Assembly: GCF_001294575.1 (NCBI RefSeq)
Contig: NZ_CP012676.1
Coordinates: 4,606,001 to 4,670,000, forward strand
Direction of reading: 5' to 3'
Source of the DNA: Pseudomonas versuta
GTDB lineage: Bacteria; Pseudomonadota; Gammaproteobacteria; Pseudomonadales; Pseudomonadaceae
Length of the DNA stretch: 64,000 nucleotides
Notes under the pieces: model-generated
Database searches by the model: none
The model's input: only the letters and a program-made list of their open reading frames with translations
What the model was told of the DNA's origin: nothing
Program-made: the position numbers and the translations under genes
In this document: piece by piece, positions 46,146 through 55,276 of the stretch
Numbering within the stretch: position 1 is the first letter of the stretch
How the letters are laid out: each line of letters begins with the position of its first letter

Positions 46146-46633
46146 GGCAAAAGGTGTTGGTCAGTCGTTGTCTGTTGGGCCATCGCGTGCGCTACGACGG
46201 CGGCGCCAGTGGTCCGTATGGTCAGTTGGCCCGGTGGCAGGATGAAGGGCGGATCATTGCCTTGTGCCCGGAAGTTGCGGGTGGCTTGCCTACGCCGCGT
46301 CCACCGGCAGAAATTCCCGGTGGGCAAGGGCTCGATGTGCTTAACGGCAAAGCACCGGTGATGACCAACGAAGGTGAAGACGTGACCGCGGCGTTTATGG
46401 ACGGGGCACAACAGGCGCTGGCGCTGGTAAACCGGCACGGCATCCGGATTGCCATTCTCAAGGCCAATAGCCCGTCTTGCGGCAATGTGCAGACCTATGA
46501 CGGCAGCTTCAGCGGGGTCAAGGTTGAGGGCCAGGGCGTGACAGCCGCATTGCTGGCAGGTGCAGGCGTTCAGGTGTTCAGCGAGTTGCAGCTGGATGAC
46601 GCGGCACGGGCGCTGGCACGGCTTGAGGCCTGA
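46142..46633 (+). CDS. DUF523 family protein
   Basis: 163-aa cytosolic protein of the DUF523 (YbbK-like) family. It starts KVLVSRCLLGHRVRYDGG with the conserved Cys-Leu-x-Gly and RYDGG, then CPEVAGGLPTPRPPAEI, and AILKANSPSCGN, another conserved Cys. Two or three conserved cysteines suggest metal or cofactor binding, but no function is established. Its ATG overlaps the stop of the prolyl hydroxylase, so the two are translationally coupled. Confidence 0.87.
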   Translation: MRQKVLVSRCLLGHRVRYDGGASGPYGQLARWQDEGRIIALCPEVAGGLPTPRPPAEIPGGQGLDVLNGKAPVMTNEGEDVTAAFMDGAQQALALVNRHGIRIAILKANSPSCGNVQTYDGSFSGVKVEGQGVTAALLAGAGVQVFSELQLDDAARALARLEA

Positions 46634-46734
46634 CGATTTCTGTGACAGCCGGCGCGCTCGCGCCTGCAGGGGTATGTAGAGGCTGTAAATGAGTTCAGGT
46701 AATATCCGTTGCCACTTTGCCCTGGGGATTCATC

Positions 46735-47448
46735 ATGACTGACAAGCCTAAACCACAGCCCTCGGCCGCGACTGAAAGTGCCGACTCTGCGCTGCACCAT
46801 ATCGTGGATGGTTTTTTGCACTTCCATCACGAAATCTTCCCCGAGCAGGAAGCCTTCTTCAAAAAACTCGCCACGGCGCAGAACCCGCGCGCGATGTTTA
46901 TTGCCTGTGCCGATTCGCGCATCGTGCCTGAACTGATCACCCAAAGTGCCCCGGGTGATTTGTTTGTTACGCGTAACGTCGGCAACGTGGTACCACCGTA
47001 CGGCCAGATGAATGGCGGCGTTTCGACTGCAATCGAGTACGCGGTGCTGGCACTTGGCGTGCAGCACATCATCATTTGCGGACATTCGGATTGTGGCGCG
47101 ATGCGCGCGGTGCTGAACCCCGCCAGCCTGAAAAAAATGCCTACGGTCAAAGCTTGGTTGCACCATGTTGAAGTGGCCAAAACCATGGTTCAGGACAACT
47201 GCAACTGTGCCAACGAAGCTGAAAGCATGCACGTGCTGACCGAAGAAAACGTAATTGCCCAGTTGCAGCACTTGCGCACACACCCGTCAGTGGCGTCGCG
47301 CATGGCCAACGGGCATCTGTTCATTCACGGCTGGGTGTACGACATCGAAACCAGTGAGATCAAGGCCTACGACGCCGATAAAGGCGCCTTCCTGCCCCTG
47401 GATGGCACCAGCCCGATTCCGAGTGCTACGCCCAAGGCCAGGTTTTAA
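46735..47448 (+). CDS. Beta-class carbonic anhydrase
   Basis: 237-aa zinc enzyme that interconverts CO2 and bicarbonate. Zinc ligands and dyad: CADSRIVPE (Cys, Asp-Arg) and CGHSDCGAMRAV (His-x2-Cys). Start ATG 46735 with GGGG upstream. P. aeruginosa has a similar carbonic anhydrase upstream of its aa3 oxidase operon, as here, which makes orthology likely. Confidence 0.93.
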   Translation: MTDKPKPQPSAATESADSALHHIVDGFLHFHHEIFPEQEAFFKKLATAQNPRAMFIACADSRIVPELITQSAPGDLFVTRNVGNVVPPYGQMNGGVSTAIEYAVLALGVQHIIICGHSDCGAMRAVLNPASLKKMPTVKAWLHHVEVAKTMVQDNCNCANEAESMHVLTEENVIAQLQHLRTHPSVASRMANGHLFIHGWVYDIETSEIKAYDADKGAFLPLDGTSPIPSATPKARF

Positions 47449-47453
47449 GCGCT

Positions 47454-47522
47454 TGCAAGAGCGAGCTGTCCGCTTTCTTGGACACTGCACTGAAACGCTC
47501 GCGAGCAAGCTCGCTCCTACAG
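47454..47522. repeat. Diverged REP-type palindrome
   Basis: Right arm is canonical (GCTCGCGAGCAAGCTCGCTC then CTACAG); left arm is diverged (TGCAAGAGCGAGCTGTCCGC). Lies in the convergent gap between the carbonic anhydrase gene and the hypothetical at 47530. Confidence 0.85.
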
Positions 47523-47529
47523 AACAATC

Positions 47530-48165
47530 CTATACGTTCAGCCCAACGCCCAGTTGCTTGGACAGGCAAGGCCAGCGGCTCCAGGCTGCGCCCGTCACAG
47601 GGCTGGTCAGACGTCCGCGGTAGGCATTGACCGATTCCACGGCAAAGCTTTCATCGTTGAGCATCTCGTCGACCGCATGGTGTACGGCTTCGTCCAGTTG
47701 ATTGGCAAAGGCCTCGCCGATCAGCTGGTGGGCGATGAGGTTGGCTACGGTCATGTCCAGCGGGATCAACGGCTGGCCCAAGTGTTTGATGTAGAGATCG
47801 TTGACCTCTTCGACCAGCCGGTGTGCCAGATACGCTTCATCAAGCAGGCCTTCAAGCCCGGAATGACCCTCGAGCAGCTGCAGTGGCTGGGCAAAGTATT
47901 GCTCGGCAATTTTAAGTACCGGCTTGATTTGCGACTCGATGCCGGCCTCTTGGGCGACTGCGTTGGCGGCATCGAGCAAGTCGGGCACCTGTTCAATGTA
48001 GGCGCTGACAAAGCGGCTCATCACTGCATTTTTATCTGTGTCAGGGAGCTCAATGGCGGCATGAAGATGCGGCAGTTGCGTGGCCAGATGCTGGGCCAGC
48101 AGGCCCGTTTTGGCCTCATGTTCTTGGGCACGCGAGATCTGCACGCGGATGGCGGCGGTGTTCAT
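47530..48165 (-). CDS. Hypothetical protein upstream of cox operon
   Basis: 211-aa, largely alpha-helical, acidic soluble protein without signal peptide or clear known domain. Helical stretches include PHLHAAIELPDTDKNAVMSR, DLLDAANAVAQEAGIESQ and LLDEAYLAHRLVEEVNDLY. A homolog sits in the same place next to coxB in P. aeruginosa. Function unknown; the divergent cox operon shares its upstream region. Confidence 0.75.
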   Translation of the reverse strand: MNTAAIRVQISRAQEHEAKTGLLAQHLATQLPHLHAAIELPDTDKNAVMSRFVSAYIEQVPDLLDAANAVAQEAGIESQIKPVLKIAEQYFAQPLQLLEGHSGLEGLLDEAYLAHRLVEEVNDLYIKHLGQPLIPLDMTVANLIAHQLIGEAFANQLDEAVHHAVDEMLNDESFAVESVNAYRGRLTSPVTGAAWSRWPCLSKQLGVGLNV

Positions 48166-48495
48166 GGGAACTCCAGGGGGGCAGCAAGACAGGAAAGTGC
48201 TTTAAAAGTAGACCTTTAAACTAAAAGGGCTTTTTTTCAGGGGAAGTATTGTTATTCATTTTGTGACCGGGCAGTGAGTGCCATTTGTCGATGTGGCCTT
48301 ATTTCACTGTTTTGACCCCTTACATTGCGGGGTTGGTGCCGGTGTCTATACTCGATTTTGTAACCGAATTTGATGATGCCCGACTGCCTGAGCAGACGAG
48401 GCTAGGCGGTCCAGGTTCACAGGGTTTGAAAACCGCCCCCTTGTAACGCAGGTTGATACCGGCGCAATAACAAGAAAAATAAAGGGGAACCCGCA
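48166..48495. promoter_or_regulatory. Promoter region of the cox operon with a sigma-S-like -10
   Basis: 330 non-coding bases. TCTATACTCGA (48345-48355) matches the sigma-S extended -10 consensus KCTATACTTAA at 9 of 11 positions, 140 bases upstream of coxB. RpoS-dependent expression of the aa3 oxidase genes is known for P. aeruginosa. A ribosome site AAAGGGG precedes coxB. Confidence 0.5.
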
Positions 48496-49623
48496 ATGAT
48501 GCGACATCCAAATCTATGGATGGGCCTGCTGTTGTGGTCGGTTTTCGGCAAGGCGCAAGCTGCCTGGACCGTGAACATGACGCCGGGCGCGACCGAAGTC
48601 AGCCACGCTGTCTTCGACCTGCACATGACCATTTTCTGGATCTGTGTGGTGATCGGCATCATCGTATTTGGTGCCATGTTTTGGTCGATGATCGTTCACC
48701 GCCGCTCTACCGGGCAGCAAGCCGCCAAATTCCACGAGAGCACCACGGTCGAAATCCTCTGGACGGTCGTGCCTCTGGTGATCCTCATCGTGATGGCCAT
48801 CCCCGCAACCAAAACCCTGATTAACATCTATGACACCAGTGAATCGGATGTCGACATCCAGGTCACTGGCTACCAGTGGAAGTGGCATTACAAATACCTG
48901 GGACAGGACGTCGAATTCTTCAGCAACCTGGCCACCCCCGCCGAGCAAATCCATAACCAGGCCCCCAAGGGCGAACATTACTTGCTTGAAGTCGACGAGC
49001 CGCTGGTACTGCCGATCGGCGCCAAAGTGCGTTTTCTGGTGACCTCGGCTGACGTTATCCACTCCTGGTGGGTGCCTGCTTTCGCGGTCAAGCGCGACGC
49101 CATTCCGGGGTTTATCAACGAAGCCTGGACCCGTATCGAGAAGCCCGGCATCTATCGCGGCCAGTGCGCTGAACTGTGCGGCAAGGACCACGGTTTTATG
49201 CCCATCGTGGTGGATGTCAAAACCCGTGTGGACTACGACGCCTGGCTCGCCGATCGCAAGGCGCAGGCCGCGCAGCTCAAGGAATTGACCAGTAAAGACT
49301 GGACCCTGGACGAACTGGTGGCCCGTGGCGACAAGGTTTATCACACCACCTGTGTGGCCTGTCACCAGGCTGAGGGCCAGGGCTTGCCGCCGATGTTCCC
49401 TGCCCTCAAAGGCTCGCCGATTGCCACCGGTCCGGTCGCCGATCACCTGCATCGGGTGTTCTTCGGCAAACCGGGTACAGCCATGGCGGCCTTCGGCAAG
49501 CAGCTCTCGGAAGTGGATATAGCCGCGGTGGTGACTTACGAGCGTAACGCCTGGGGCAACAACAAGGGCGACATGGTCACCCCCAAAGATGTGCTGGCGC
49601 TCAAACAGGCACAAGGCAAATGA
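48496..49623 (+). CDS. coxB: Cytochrome c oxidase subunit II with fused cytochrome c domain
   Basis: 375-aa subunit of the aa3/caa3 oxidase. Signal peptide (LLLWSVFGKAQA), two transmembrane helices (about 40-65 and 85-107), the CuA domain with HSWWVPAF, and CAELCGKDHGFM, then a C-terminal cytochrome c domain with the haem c motif CVACHQAEGQGLPPMF. It accepts electrons from cytochrome c. First gene of the oxidase operon. Confidence 0.96.
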   Translation: MMRHPNLWMGLLLWSVFGKAQAAWTVNMTPGATEVSHAVFDLHMTIFWICVVIGIIVFGAMFWSMIVHRRSTGQQAAKFHESTTVEILWTVVPLVILIVMAIPATKTLINIYDTSESDVDIQVTGYQWKWHYKYLGQDVEFFSNLATPAEQIHNQAPKGEHYLLEVDEPLVLPIGAKVRFLVTSADVIHSWWVPAFAVKRDAIPGFINEAWTRIEKPGIYRGQCAELCGKDHGFMPIVVDVKTRVDYDAWLADRKAQAAQLKELTSKDWTLDELVARGDKVYHTTCVACHQAEGQGLPPMFPALKGSPIATGPVADHLHRVFFGKPGTAMAAFGKQLSEVDIAAVVTYERNAWGNNKGDMVTPKDVLALKQAQGK

Positions 49624-49705
49624 GCCGCCGGGGGATGTGCGTACGCAATGGCAGGGGGCCGCGGGCCGCCGGTTTTTTGGTCCATCCGTTTGCAGGAGTC
49701 AGGAC

Positions 49706-51295
49706 ATGAGTGCGGTTATTGATGACCACGGGCCTGCCCAAGACCACGCCCACGGCCCGGCCAAAGGCCTGATGCGCTGGGTGTTGACCACCAACCATAA
49801 AGACATCGGCACCTTGTACCTGTGGTTCAGCTTCTGCATGTTTTTGCTCGGTGGATCATTCGCCATGGTGATTCGCGCCGAACTGTTCCAGCCGGGTTTA
49901 CAGATCGTGGCGCCCGCCTTTTTCAACCAGATGACCACCATGCACGGGCTGATCATGGTGTTCGGTGCAGTCATGCCCGCATTTGTCGGGCTGGCCAACT
50001 GGATGATCCCGCTGATGATCGGCGCCCCGGACATGGCCTTGCCGAGGATGAACAACTTCAGCTTCTGGCTGCTGCCTGCCGCTTTCGCACTGCTGATCTC
50101 GACACTGTTCATGGCCGGTGGCGGGCCTAATTTTGGCTGGACCTTCTACGCGCCGCTGTCCACGACCTATGCACCCGAAAGCGTGACTTATTTTATTTTT
50201 GCCATCCACTTGATGGGCATCAGTTCGATCATGGGCGCGATCAACGTGATCGCCACCATCCTCAACTTACGTGCTCCCGGCATGACGTTGATGAAGATGC
50301 CGCTGTTCGTCTGGACCTGGCTGATTACGGCCTTCCTGTTGATAGCGGTGATGCCCGTGCTGGCAGGCGTGGTCACCATGATGTTGATGGACATCCACTT
50401 CGGCACCAGCTTCTTCAGTGCCGCGGGGGGCGGTGATCCGGTGTTGTTCCAGCATGTGTTCTGGTTCTTCGGTCACCCCGAGGTCTACATCATGATCCTG
50501 CCGGCCTTCGGCGCCATCAGCGCGATCATTCCGACCTTCTCGCGCAAGCCGTTGTTCGGCTACACCTCGATGGTCTACGCCACGGCCAGCATCGCCTTCC
50601 TGTCATTCATCGTCTGGGCCCACCACATGTTTGTGGTCGGGATCCCCCTGGTCGGTGAACTGTTCTTTATGTACGCCACGCTGCTGATCGCAGTGCCGAC
50701 CGGCGTCAAGGTGTTCAACTGGGTCAGTACCATGTGGCAAGGGTCATTGACCTTCGAGACGCCAATGCTGTTCGCCGTGGCCTTTGTGATTCTGTTCACC
50801 ATCGGCGGGTTCTCCGGGCTGATGCTGGCCATCGCGCCGGCGGACTTCCAGTACCACGACACCTACTTCGTGGTGGCGCATTTCCACTACGTTCTGGTGC
50901 CGGGAGCGATTTTCGGAATCTTCGCCTCGACCTATTACTGGTTGCCGAAATGGACCGGCCACATGTACGACGAGACCCTCGGAAAACTGCACTTCTGGCT
51001 ATCGTTTGTGGGCATGAACCTGACGTTTTTTCCGATGCATTTTGTCGGCCTGGCCGGCATGCCGCGTCGGGTGCCGGACTACAACCTGCAGTTTGCCGAT
51101 TTCAACATGGTGTCCTCGATTGGCGGGTTCCTGTTCGGCACTACGCAGCTGTTGTTCCTGTTTATTGTCATCAAATGCATTCGCGGCGGCCCCAAAGCGC
51201 CCGCCAAGCCGTGGGACGGCGCCGAAGGTCTGGAGTGGAGCGTGCCCTCGCCCGCGCCGTATCACACCTTCACCACGCCGCCGGAAATCAAGTGA
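49706..51295 (+). CDS. coxA: Cytochrome c oxidase subunit I
   Basis: 529-aa twelve-helix haem-copper oxidase subunit. HVFWFFGHPEVYIMILPAFG is the CuB region with the cross-linked His-Tyr; HHMFVVGI and DTYFVVAHFHYVL carry the CuB and haem ligands. A His-rich N-terminus (DDHGPAQDHAHGPAKG) precedes helix 1. The start at 49706 has AGGAG upstream; the frame to 49589 overlaps coxB and is rejected. Reduces O2 to water at the inner membrane. Confidence 0.97.
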   Translation: MSAVIDDHGPAQDHAHGPAKGLMRWVLTTNHKDIGTLYLWFSFCMFLLGGSFAMVIRAELFQPGLQIVAPAFFNQMTTMHGLIMVFGAVMPAFVGLANWMIPLMIGAPDMALPRMNNFSFWLLPAAFALLISTLFMAGGGPNFGWTFYAPLSTTYAPESVTYFIFAIHLMGISSIMGAINVIATILNLRAPGMTLMKMPLFVWTWLITAFLLIAVMPVLAGVVTMMLMDIHFGTSFFSAAGGGDPVLFQHVFWFFGHPEVYIMILPAFGAISAIIPTFSRKPLFGYTSMVYATASIAFLSFIVWAHHMFVVGIPLVGELFFMYATLLIAVPTGVKVFNWVSTMWQGSLTFETPMLFAVAFVILFTIGGFSGLMLAIAPADFQYHDTYFVVAHFHYVLVPGAIFGIFASTYYWLPKWTGHMYDETLGKLHFWLSFVGMNLTFFPMHFVGLAGMPRRVPDYNLQFADFNMVSSIGGFLFGTTQLLFLFIVIKCIRGGPKAPAKPWDGAEGLEWSVPSPAPYHTFTTPPEIK

Positions 51296-51364
51296 CTATC
51301 GCATCCAGCGGCCTCGCACGCTTGAGCGCGCCAGCGATGCAGGCGGCCCATTCGCGGATGTCAT

Positions 51365-51384
51365 CGCGAGCCAGCTCGCTCCTG
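51365..51384. repeat. Degenerate REP half-site
   Basis: Single arm CGCGAGCCAGCTCGCTCCTG in the 102-base coxA-ctaG gap; the matching left arm is not present. Confidence 0.5.
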
Positions 51385-51397
51385 AAGGACGCCGACT

Positions 51398-51970
51398 ATG
51401 GCTAACTCAACGGCGGTCAAACGCCTGGTCCTGCGCCTGTTGCTGATGGTGGTGGTGATGTTTGCCTTTGGTTTTGCGTTGGTGCCGATTTACGACGTGA
51501 TGTGCAAAGCCTTCGGGATCAACGGCAAGACTGCCGGGCAGTACGAAGGCGAGCAAGTGGTCGACCCGAGTCGCCAGGTGCGGGTGCAGTTTTTGTCGAC
51601 TAATGCCATCGACATGGTGTGGGAGTTCTATCCCAAGGGCGATCAACTGGTGGTCAACCCCGGAGCGGTCAACGAAATGGTGTTTGTGGTCTCGAACCCC
51701 TCCGATCACCCGATGACGGCGCAGGCTGTGCCGAGTATTTCACCGGCCGAGGCTGCCCAGTATTTCCACAAGACCGAATGTTTTTGCTTTACCCAACAGG
51801 TGCTGCAACCGGGCCAGCGTCTGGAGATGCCGATGCGTTTTATCGTCGACCGTGACATGCCCAAGGATGTGAAACACCTGACGCTGGCCTACACGCTGTT
51901 CGATATCACTGCTCGCCATCCGCCTGTCGCCGCCAACGCCGGCAAGGACGACAACCGGCTTGCCCGATAA
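51398..51970 (+). CDS. ctaG: Cytochrome c oxidase assembly protein CtaG/Cox11
   Basis: 190-aa copper chaperone for the CuB site of subunit I. One N-terminal helix (LRLLLMVVVMFAFGFALVPIY) and a periplasmic domain with the Cu-binding CFCFTQQVLQPGQ and DRDMPKDVKHLTLAYTLF. Follows coxA by 102 bases and precedes coxC by 12. Confidence 0.95.
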   Translation: MANSTAVKRLVLRLLLMVVVMFAFGFALVPIYDVMCKAFGINGKTAGQYEGEQVVDPSRQVRVQFLSTNAIDMVWEFYPKGDQLVVNPGAVNEMVFVVSNPSDHPMTAQAVPSISPAEAAQYFHKTECFCFTQQVLQPGQRLEMPMRFIVDRDMPKDVKHLTLAYTLFDITARHPPVAANAGKDDNRLAR

Positions 51971-51982
51971 GGAGAACGCTCC

Positions 51983-52870
51983 ATGGCAACTCACGATCGC
52001 TACTACGTCCCGCCTCAAAGCAAGTGGCCGATCATTGCCACGGTGGGCCTGCTGGTCACGGTGTACGGCCTTGGTACCTGGTTCAACGACCTCAAGGCTG
52101 CGCGGCCCGAGTCCCATGGCCCGCTGATTTTCTTTATCGGCGGCCTGATCGTGGCGTACATGCTGTTTGGCTGGTTCGGCGCAGTGATCAAGGAGAGCCG
52201 CGCCGGGCTCTATAGCGCGCAACTGGACCGCTCGTTTCGCTGGGGCATGACCTGGTTTATTTTTTCCGAGGTGATGTTCTTTATCGCGTTTTTTGGTGCG
52301 CTGTTTTATGTGCGCCATTTTTCCGGCCCATGGCTGGGTGGTGAGGGCAGCAAGGCGGTGGCGCACATGCTATGGCCCGATTTTCAATTCGCCTGGCCGC
52401 TGCTGCACACCCCTGACCCTGCACTTTATCCGCCTCCCAAAGGCACCATCAGCCCGTGGGGCTTGCCGCTGCTCAACACGGTGTTGCTGGTCAGCTCCAG
52501 CATCACTCTCACCATCGCTCACCACGCGCTGAGTAAAGGCCATCGCGGGGCACTCAAGTTCTGGCTGGGCCTTACGGTCTTGCTCGGGGTCGGGTTTTTG
52601 GGCTTTCAGGCCGAGGAGTACATCCACGCGTATAAAGAGCTGGGCCTGACCCTGGGCTCCGGGGTGTATGGCGCGACGTTCTTTATGCTCACCGGCTTTC
52701 ACGGTGCCCACGTGACCATCGGCGCCCTGATATTGCTGGTGATGCTGATCCGGGTGATACGCGGGCATTTCAATGCCGAGCACCAGTTTGGCTTTCAGGC
52801 AGCGACCTGGTACTGGCACTTTGTGGATGTGGTGTGGCTCGGTTTGTTCCTGTTCGTGTACGTGCTGTGA
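51983..52870 (+). CDS. coxC: Cytochrome c oxidase subunit III
   Basis: 295-aa seven-helix subunit. Conserved segments include RWGMTWFIFSEVMFFIAFF, GFQAEEYIHAYKEL, TGFHGAHVTIG and FQAATWYWHFVDVVWL. It stabilises the oxidase core. Ends only 10 bases before the SURF1 gene. Confidence 0.96.
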   Translation: MATHDRYYVPPQSKWPIIATVGLLVTVYGLGTWFNDLKAARPESHGPLIFFIGGLIVAYMLFGWFGAVIKESRAGLYSAQLDRSFRWGMTWFIFSEVMFFIAFFGALFYVRHFSGPWLGGEGSKAVAHMLWPDFQFAWPLLHTPDPALYPPPKGTISPWGLPLLNTVLLVSSSITLTIAHHALSKGHRGALKFWLGLTVLLGVGFLGFQAEEYIHAYKELGLTLGSGVYGATFFMLTGFHGAHVTIGALILLVMLIRVIRGHFNAEHQFGFQAATWYWHFVDVVWLGLFLFVYVL

Positions 52871-52880
52871 GCCGGCAACC

Positions 52881-53618
52881 ATGACCCGCTTTCTACCCGG
52901 TATCGCGCCGACGCTGGTGGTGTTGGCATTACTGCCGCTGCTGGTGTTTTTGGGCTTTTGGCAGCTCAGTCGTGGCGAGCAGAAACGTGTACTGCTCGAC
53001 AGCTACGCCGAACGTCAGGTCGCCGCGCCGCTGACCGCGGGGCAACTGTTGAATGTGGATCAACCGGCCTTCCGCCGCGTGCAATTGCGCGGACATTTAG
53101 ACGGGCAACACAGCCTGCTGCTGGACAACCGCGTGCGGGACGGCCAGGTCGGTGTCGAGCTGCTACAACCTTTTCAGGATCAAGCCAGCGGTCAGTGGTT
53201 ACTGCTCAATCGCGGCTGGCTGCCGTGGCCCAGCCGGCGCATGCCACCGGTATTCGACACCCCCGAACAGACGCTGGATATCCAGGCCTGGGTTTATGAG
53301 TCTCCCGGCGCCACCTTTCAATTGCAGGCCGACCCGCAGAACGCACCCTGGCCGCGTCTCGTGACGACGGTTGCCCCCGCCAGGCTTTGGGCGGAACTGG
53401 GCCGCCAGGGCTTTGCCGACGAGGTTCGTATTGCCCCCGGCCCGGCTGCCTATAAGGCTGACTGGCCGCTCATTTCCACGGGCATGGGCCCGGAAAAACA
53501 CACTGCCTATGCCGTGCAGTGGTTCGCCATGGCGCTGGCCCTGCTCGGTCTTTATCTGTACCTCGGTTGGCACAACGCTCGGGAGAAACGCCATGGGAAC
53601 GGCCATCAATCCGCCTGA
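52881..53618 (+). CDS. SURF1-family cytochrome oxidase assembly protein
   Basis: 245-aa inner-membrane protein with helices at both ends (VVLALLPLLVFLGFWQLSRG near the N-terminus; WFAMALALLGLYLYLGW at the C-terminus) and the family signatures GFWQLSRGEQKR, LLNRGWLPWP and YAVQWFAMAL. SURF1 assists haem a insertion into subunit I. The start at 52881 follows coxC by 10 bases; the small DUF2909-type gene often found between them in other pseudomonads is missing. Its end overlaps the next gene by 26 bases. Confidence 0.92.
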   Translation: MTRFLPGIAPTLVVLALLPLLVFLGFWQLSRGEQKRVLLDSYAERQVAAPLTAGQLLNVDQPAFRRVQLRGHLDGQHSLLLDNRVRDGQVGVELLQPFQDQASGQWLLLNRGWLPWPSRRMPPVFDTPEQTLDIQAWVYESPGATFQLQADPQNAPWPRLVTTVAPARLWAELGRQGFADEVRIAPGPAAYKADWPLISTGMGPEKHTAYAVQWFAMALALLGLYLYLGWHNAREKRHGNGHQSA

Positions 53619-54186
53619 TACAGCTCGCACTTCATCCCCTGCTACCCGGCGGCGCGGGCGCTTTCAGCTGATTCTGATTCTGTTGCTCACCGTCGGCCCG
53701 ATGGTGCTGGCAACGGGCATGTACAAACTCAAATTCTGGGTACCTGACAGTCGCAGCTACCACGGTGAACTGCTGGGTAACGGGCAGAGCCGCGCGGCCC
53801 TTGGCGTGGTGTCCGATGAGTCGCGCTGGCAACTGCTGGTCACGGCACCACAGGGCTGTGCAGCAGATTGCCAGCAGTTGGTGTATCTGGCGCGTCAGCT
53901 TCAGGTCGGGCTGGGCCGCGATGCGTCAAGGGCGACCCATGGGTTGGCCGTGGCACAGCCGGTAGACGCGCAGTACGCCGCCAAATTGCAAAGCGAATAC
54001 CCGCAATTACAACGCTACACACTGGACCTGCCGACTTATACACAGGGCGCTGAGGGCAATGGCGCGGCGCAACTGTGGATCATCGACCCGCACGGCAATC
54101 TGGTGCTGAGCTACGACCCGCAGGTCAACGGCAAGGACGTGCTCGACGACCTGCGCCATTTGCTGAAGCTGTCCAATATCGGATAG
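53593..54186 (+). CDS. Sco-like thioredoxin-fold membrane protein of the cox operon
   Basis: 197-aa protein with one N-terminal membrane helix (FQLILILLLTVGPMVLATGMYKL) and a periplasmic domain. The domain contains CAADC (residues in PQGCAADCQQLVYLAR), a CxxxC as in Sco copper chaperones, and ends with AQLWIIDPHGNLVLSYDP, a thioredoxin-fold-like end. The usual Sco histidine is not obvious. It lies between SURF1 and ctaA, overlapping SURF1, so a copper-insertion or thiol-reduction role in oxidase assembly is likely but unproven. Confidence 0.78.
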   Translation: MGTAINPPDTARTSSPATRRRGRFQLILILLLTVGPMVLATGMYKLKFWVPDSRSYHGELLGNGQSRAALGVVSDESRWQLLVTAPQGCAADCQQLVYLARQLQVGLGRDASRATHGLAVAQPVDAQYAAKLQSEYPQLQRYTLDLPTYTQGAEGNGAAQLWIIDPHGNLVLSYDPQVNGKDVLDDLRHLLKLSNIG

Positions 54187-54196
54187 GGGCTATGTC

Positions 54197-55276
54197 ATGG
54201 CCAAAGCTGGATTTCGTCTCGCCTTGTTGGCCACCTTGCTGGCGCTGGTGGTGGTGTTGCTCGGCGCCTATACCCGCCTGACCCATGCTGGGCTGGGCTG
54301 CCCGGACTGGCCCGGTTGCTACGGCTTTATCAGCGTGCCGCAAAGCGAGGCGCAACTGGCCCATGCCGAGTTGCACTTTCCCGATGCCCCGGTGCAGGCC
54401 GACAAAGGCTGGAGCGAGATGGTGCACCGCTATTTCGCCGGTACGCTCGGGCTGTTGATTGTGCTGCTGGCGGCGCGCGCCTGGAGCCAGCGACGGTTGC
54501 AGGATCAGCCATTAAAACTGCCGCTGTTTATTTTGTTGGTGGTGATCGCGCAAGCCGCCTTTGGCATGTGGACGGTAACGCTCAAGTTGTGGCCACAGGT
54601 GGTGACGGGGCATTTACTGGGCGGGTTTGCGACCCTGAGTCTGTTGTTTTTGCTGACCTTGCGTCTGTCTGGCGTGCTGCCAGCCCTGGCTGTCCCCCGC
54701 CGCCTGCAGCGTTGGGCTACGGCCGGGCTGGTGCTGGCGATCATGCAAATTGCGCTGGGGGGCTGGGTCAGTTCCAACTACGCAGCGGTGGCCTGTGTCG
54801 ACCTTCCCACGTGTCACGGTCAATGGTGGCCGCAAGCCGACTTCGCCAATGGCTTTCATTTGACTCAGCACATCGGCCCCAACTACCTGGGCGGGCAACT
54901 GGACAGTGACGCACGCACTGCAATTCACCTGACCCATCGATTCGGTGCCGTGTTGCTGACCCTGGTATTAGTGGGGCTTGCCTGGCAACTGCGCAGGGTC
55001 GGCATGACGCGGCTGGCAGGCTTGCTCCTGTTGGCGCTGGGGGTGCAAATCAGCCTGGGGGTGAGCAATGTACTGTTGGGCTTGCCACTGGCCGTCGCCG
55101 TGGCTCACAACGCCGGCGGCGCAGCATTGTTGCTGACCCTGGTGCTGGTCAACTACCACGCCCGAACGGTTTTGGTCAGGGTTAAAGCCCCCCGCTTCGC
55201 CCGCTGGATATTCAGCCCTCGGCGCCCCTCGGCCGGTCTTGTCACCCTTAAAGGGGAACTGCCATGGCGGCCCTGA
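54197..55276 (+). CDS. ctaA: Haem A synthase CtaA/Cox15
   Basis: 359-aa eight-helix membrane enzyme that oxidises the haem O methyl to a formyl, giving haem A. Two four-helix halves with conserved histidines: [19 protein letters not shown] and [12 protein letters not shown] in the first, and [36 protein letters not shown] in the second. Follows the Sco-like gene by 10 bases and overlaps ctaB by 13. Confidence 0.95.
   Translation: MAKAGFRLALLATLLALVVVLLGAYTRLTHAGLGCPDWPGCYGFISVPQSEAQLAHAELHFPDAPVQADKGWSEMVHRYFAGTLGLLIVLLAARAWSQRRLQDQPLKLPLFILLVVIAQAAFGMWTVTLKLWPQVVTGHLLGGFATLSLLFLLTLRLSGVLPALAVPRRLQRWATAGLVLAIMQIALGGWVSSNYAAVACVDLPTCHGQWWPQADFANGFHLTQHIGPNYLGGQLDSDARTAIHLTHRFGAVLLTLVLVGLAWQLRRVGMTRLAGLLLLALGVQISLGVSNVLLGLPLAVAVAHNAGGAALLLTLVLVNYHARTVLVRVKAPRFARWIFSPRRPSAGLVTLKGELPWRP

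Noticed and set aside
48514..49614. 366-codon frame antisense to coxB
   Set aside because: Shadow of coxB, no motif, no ribosome site.
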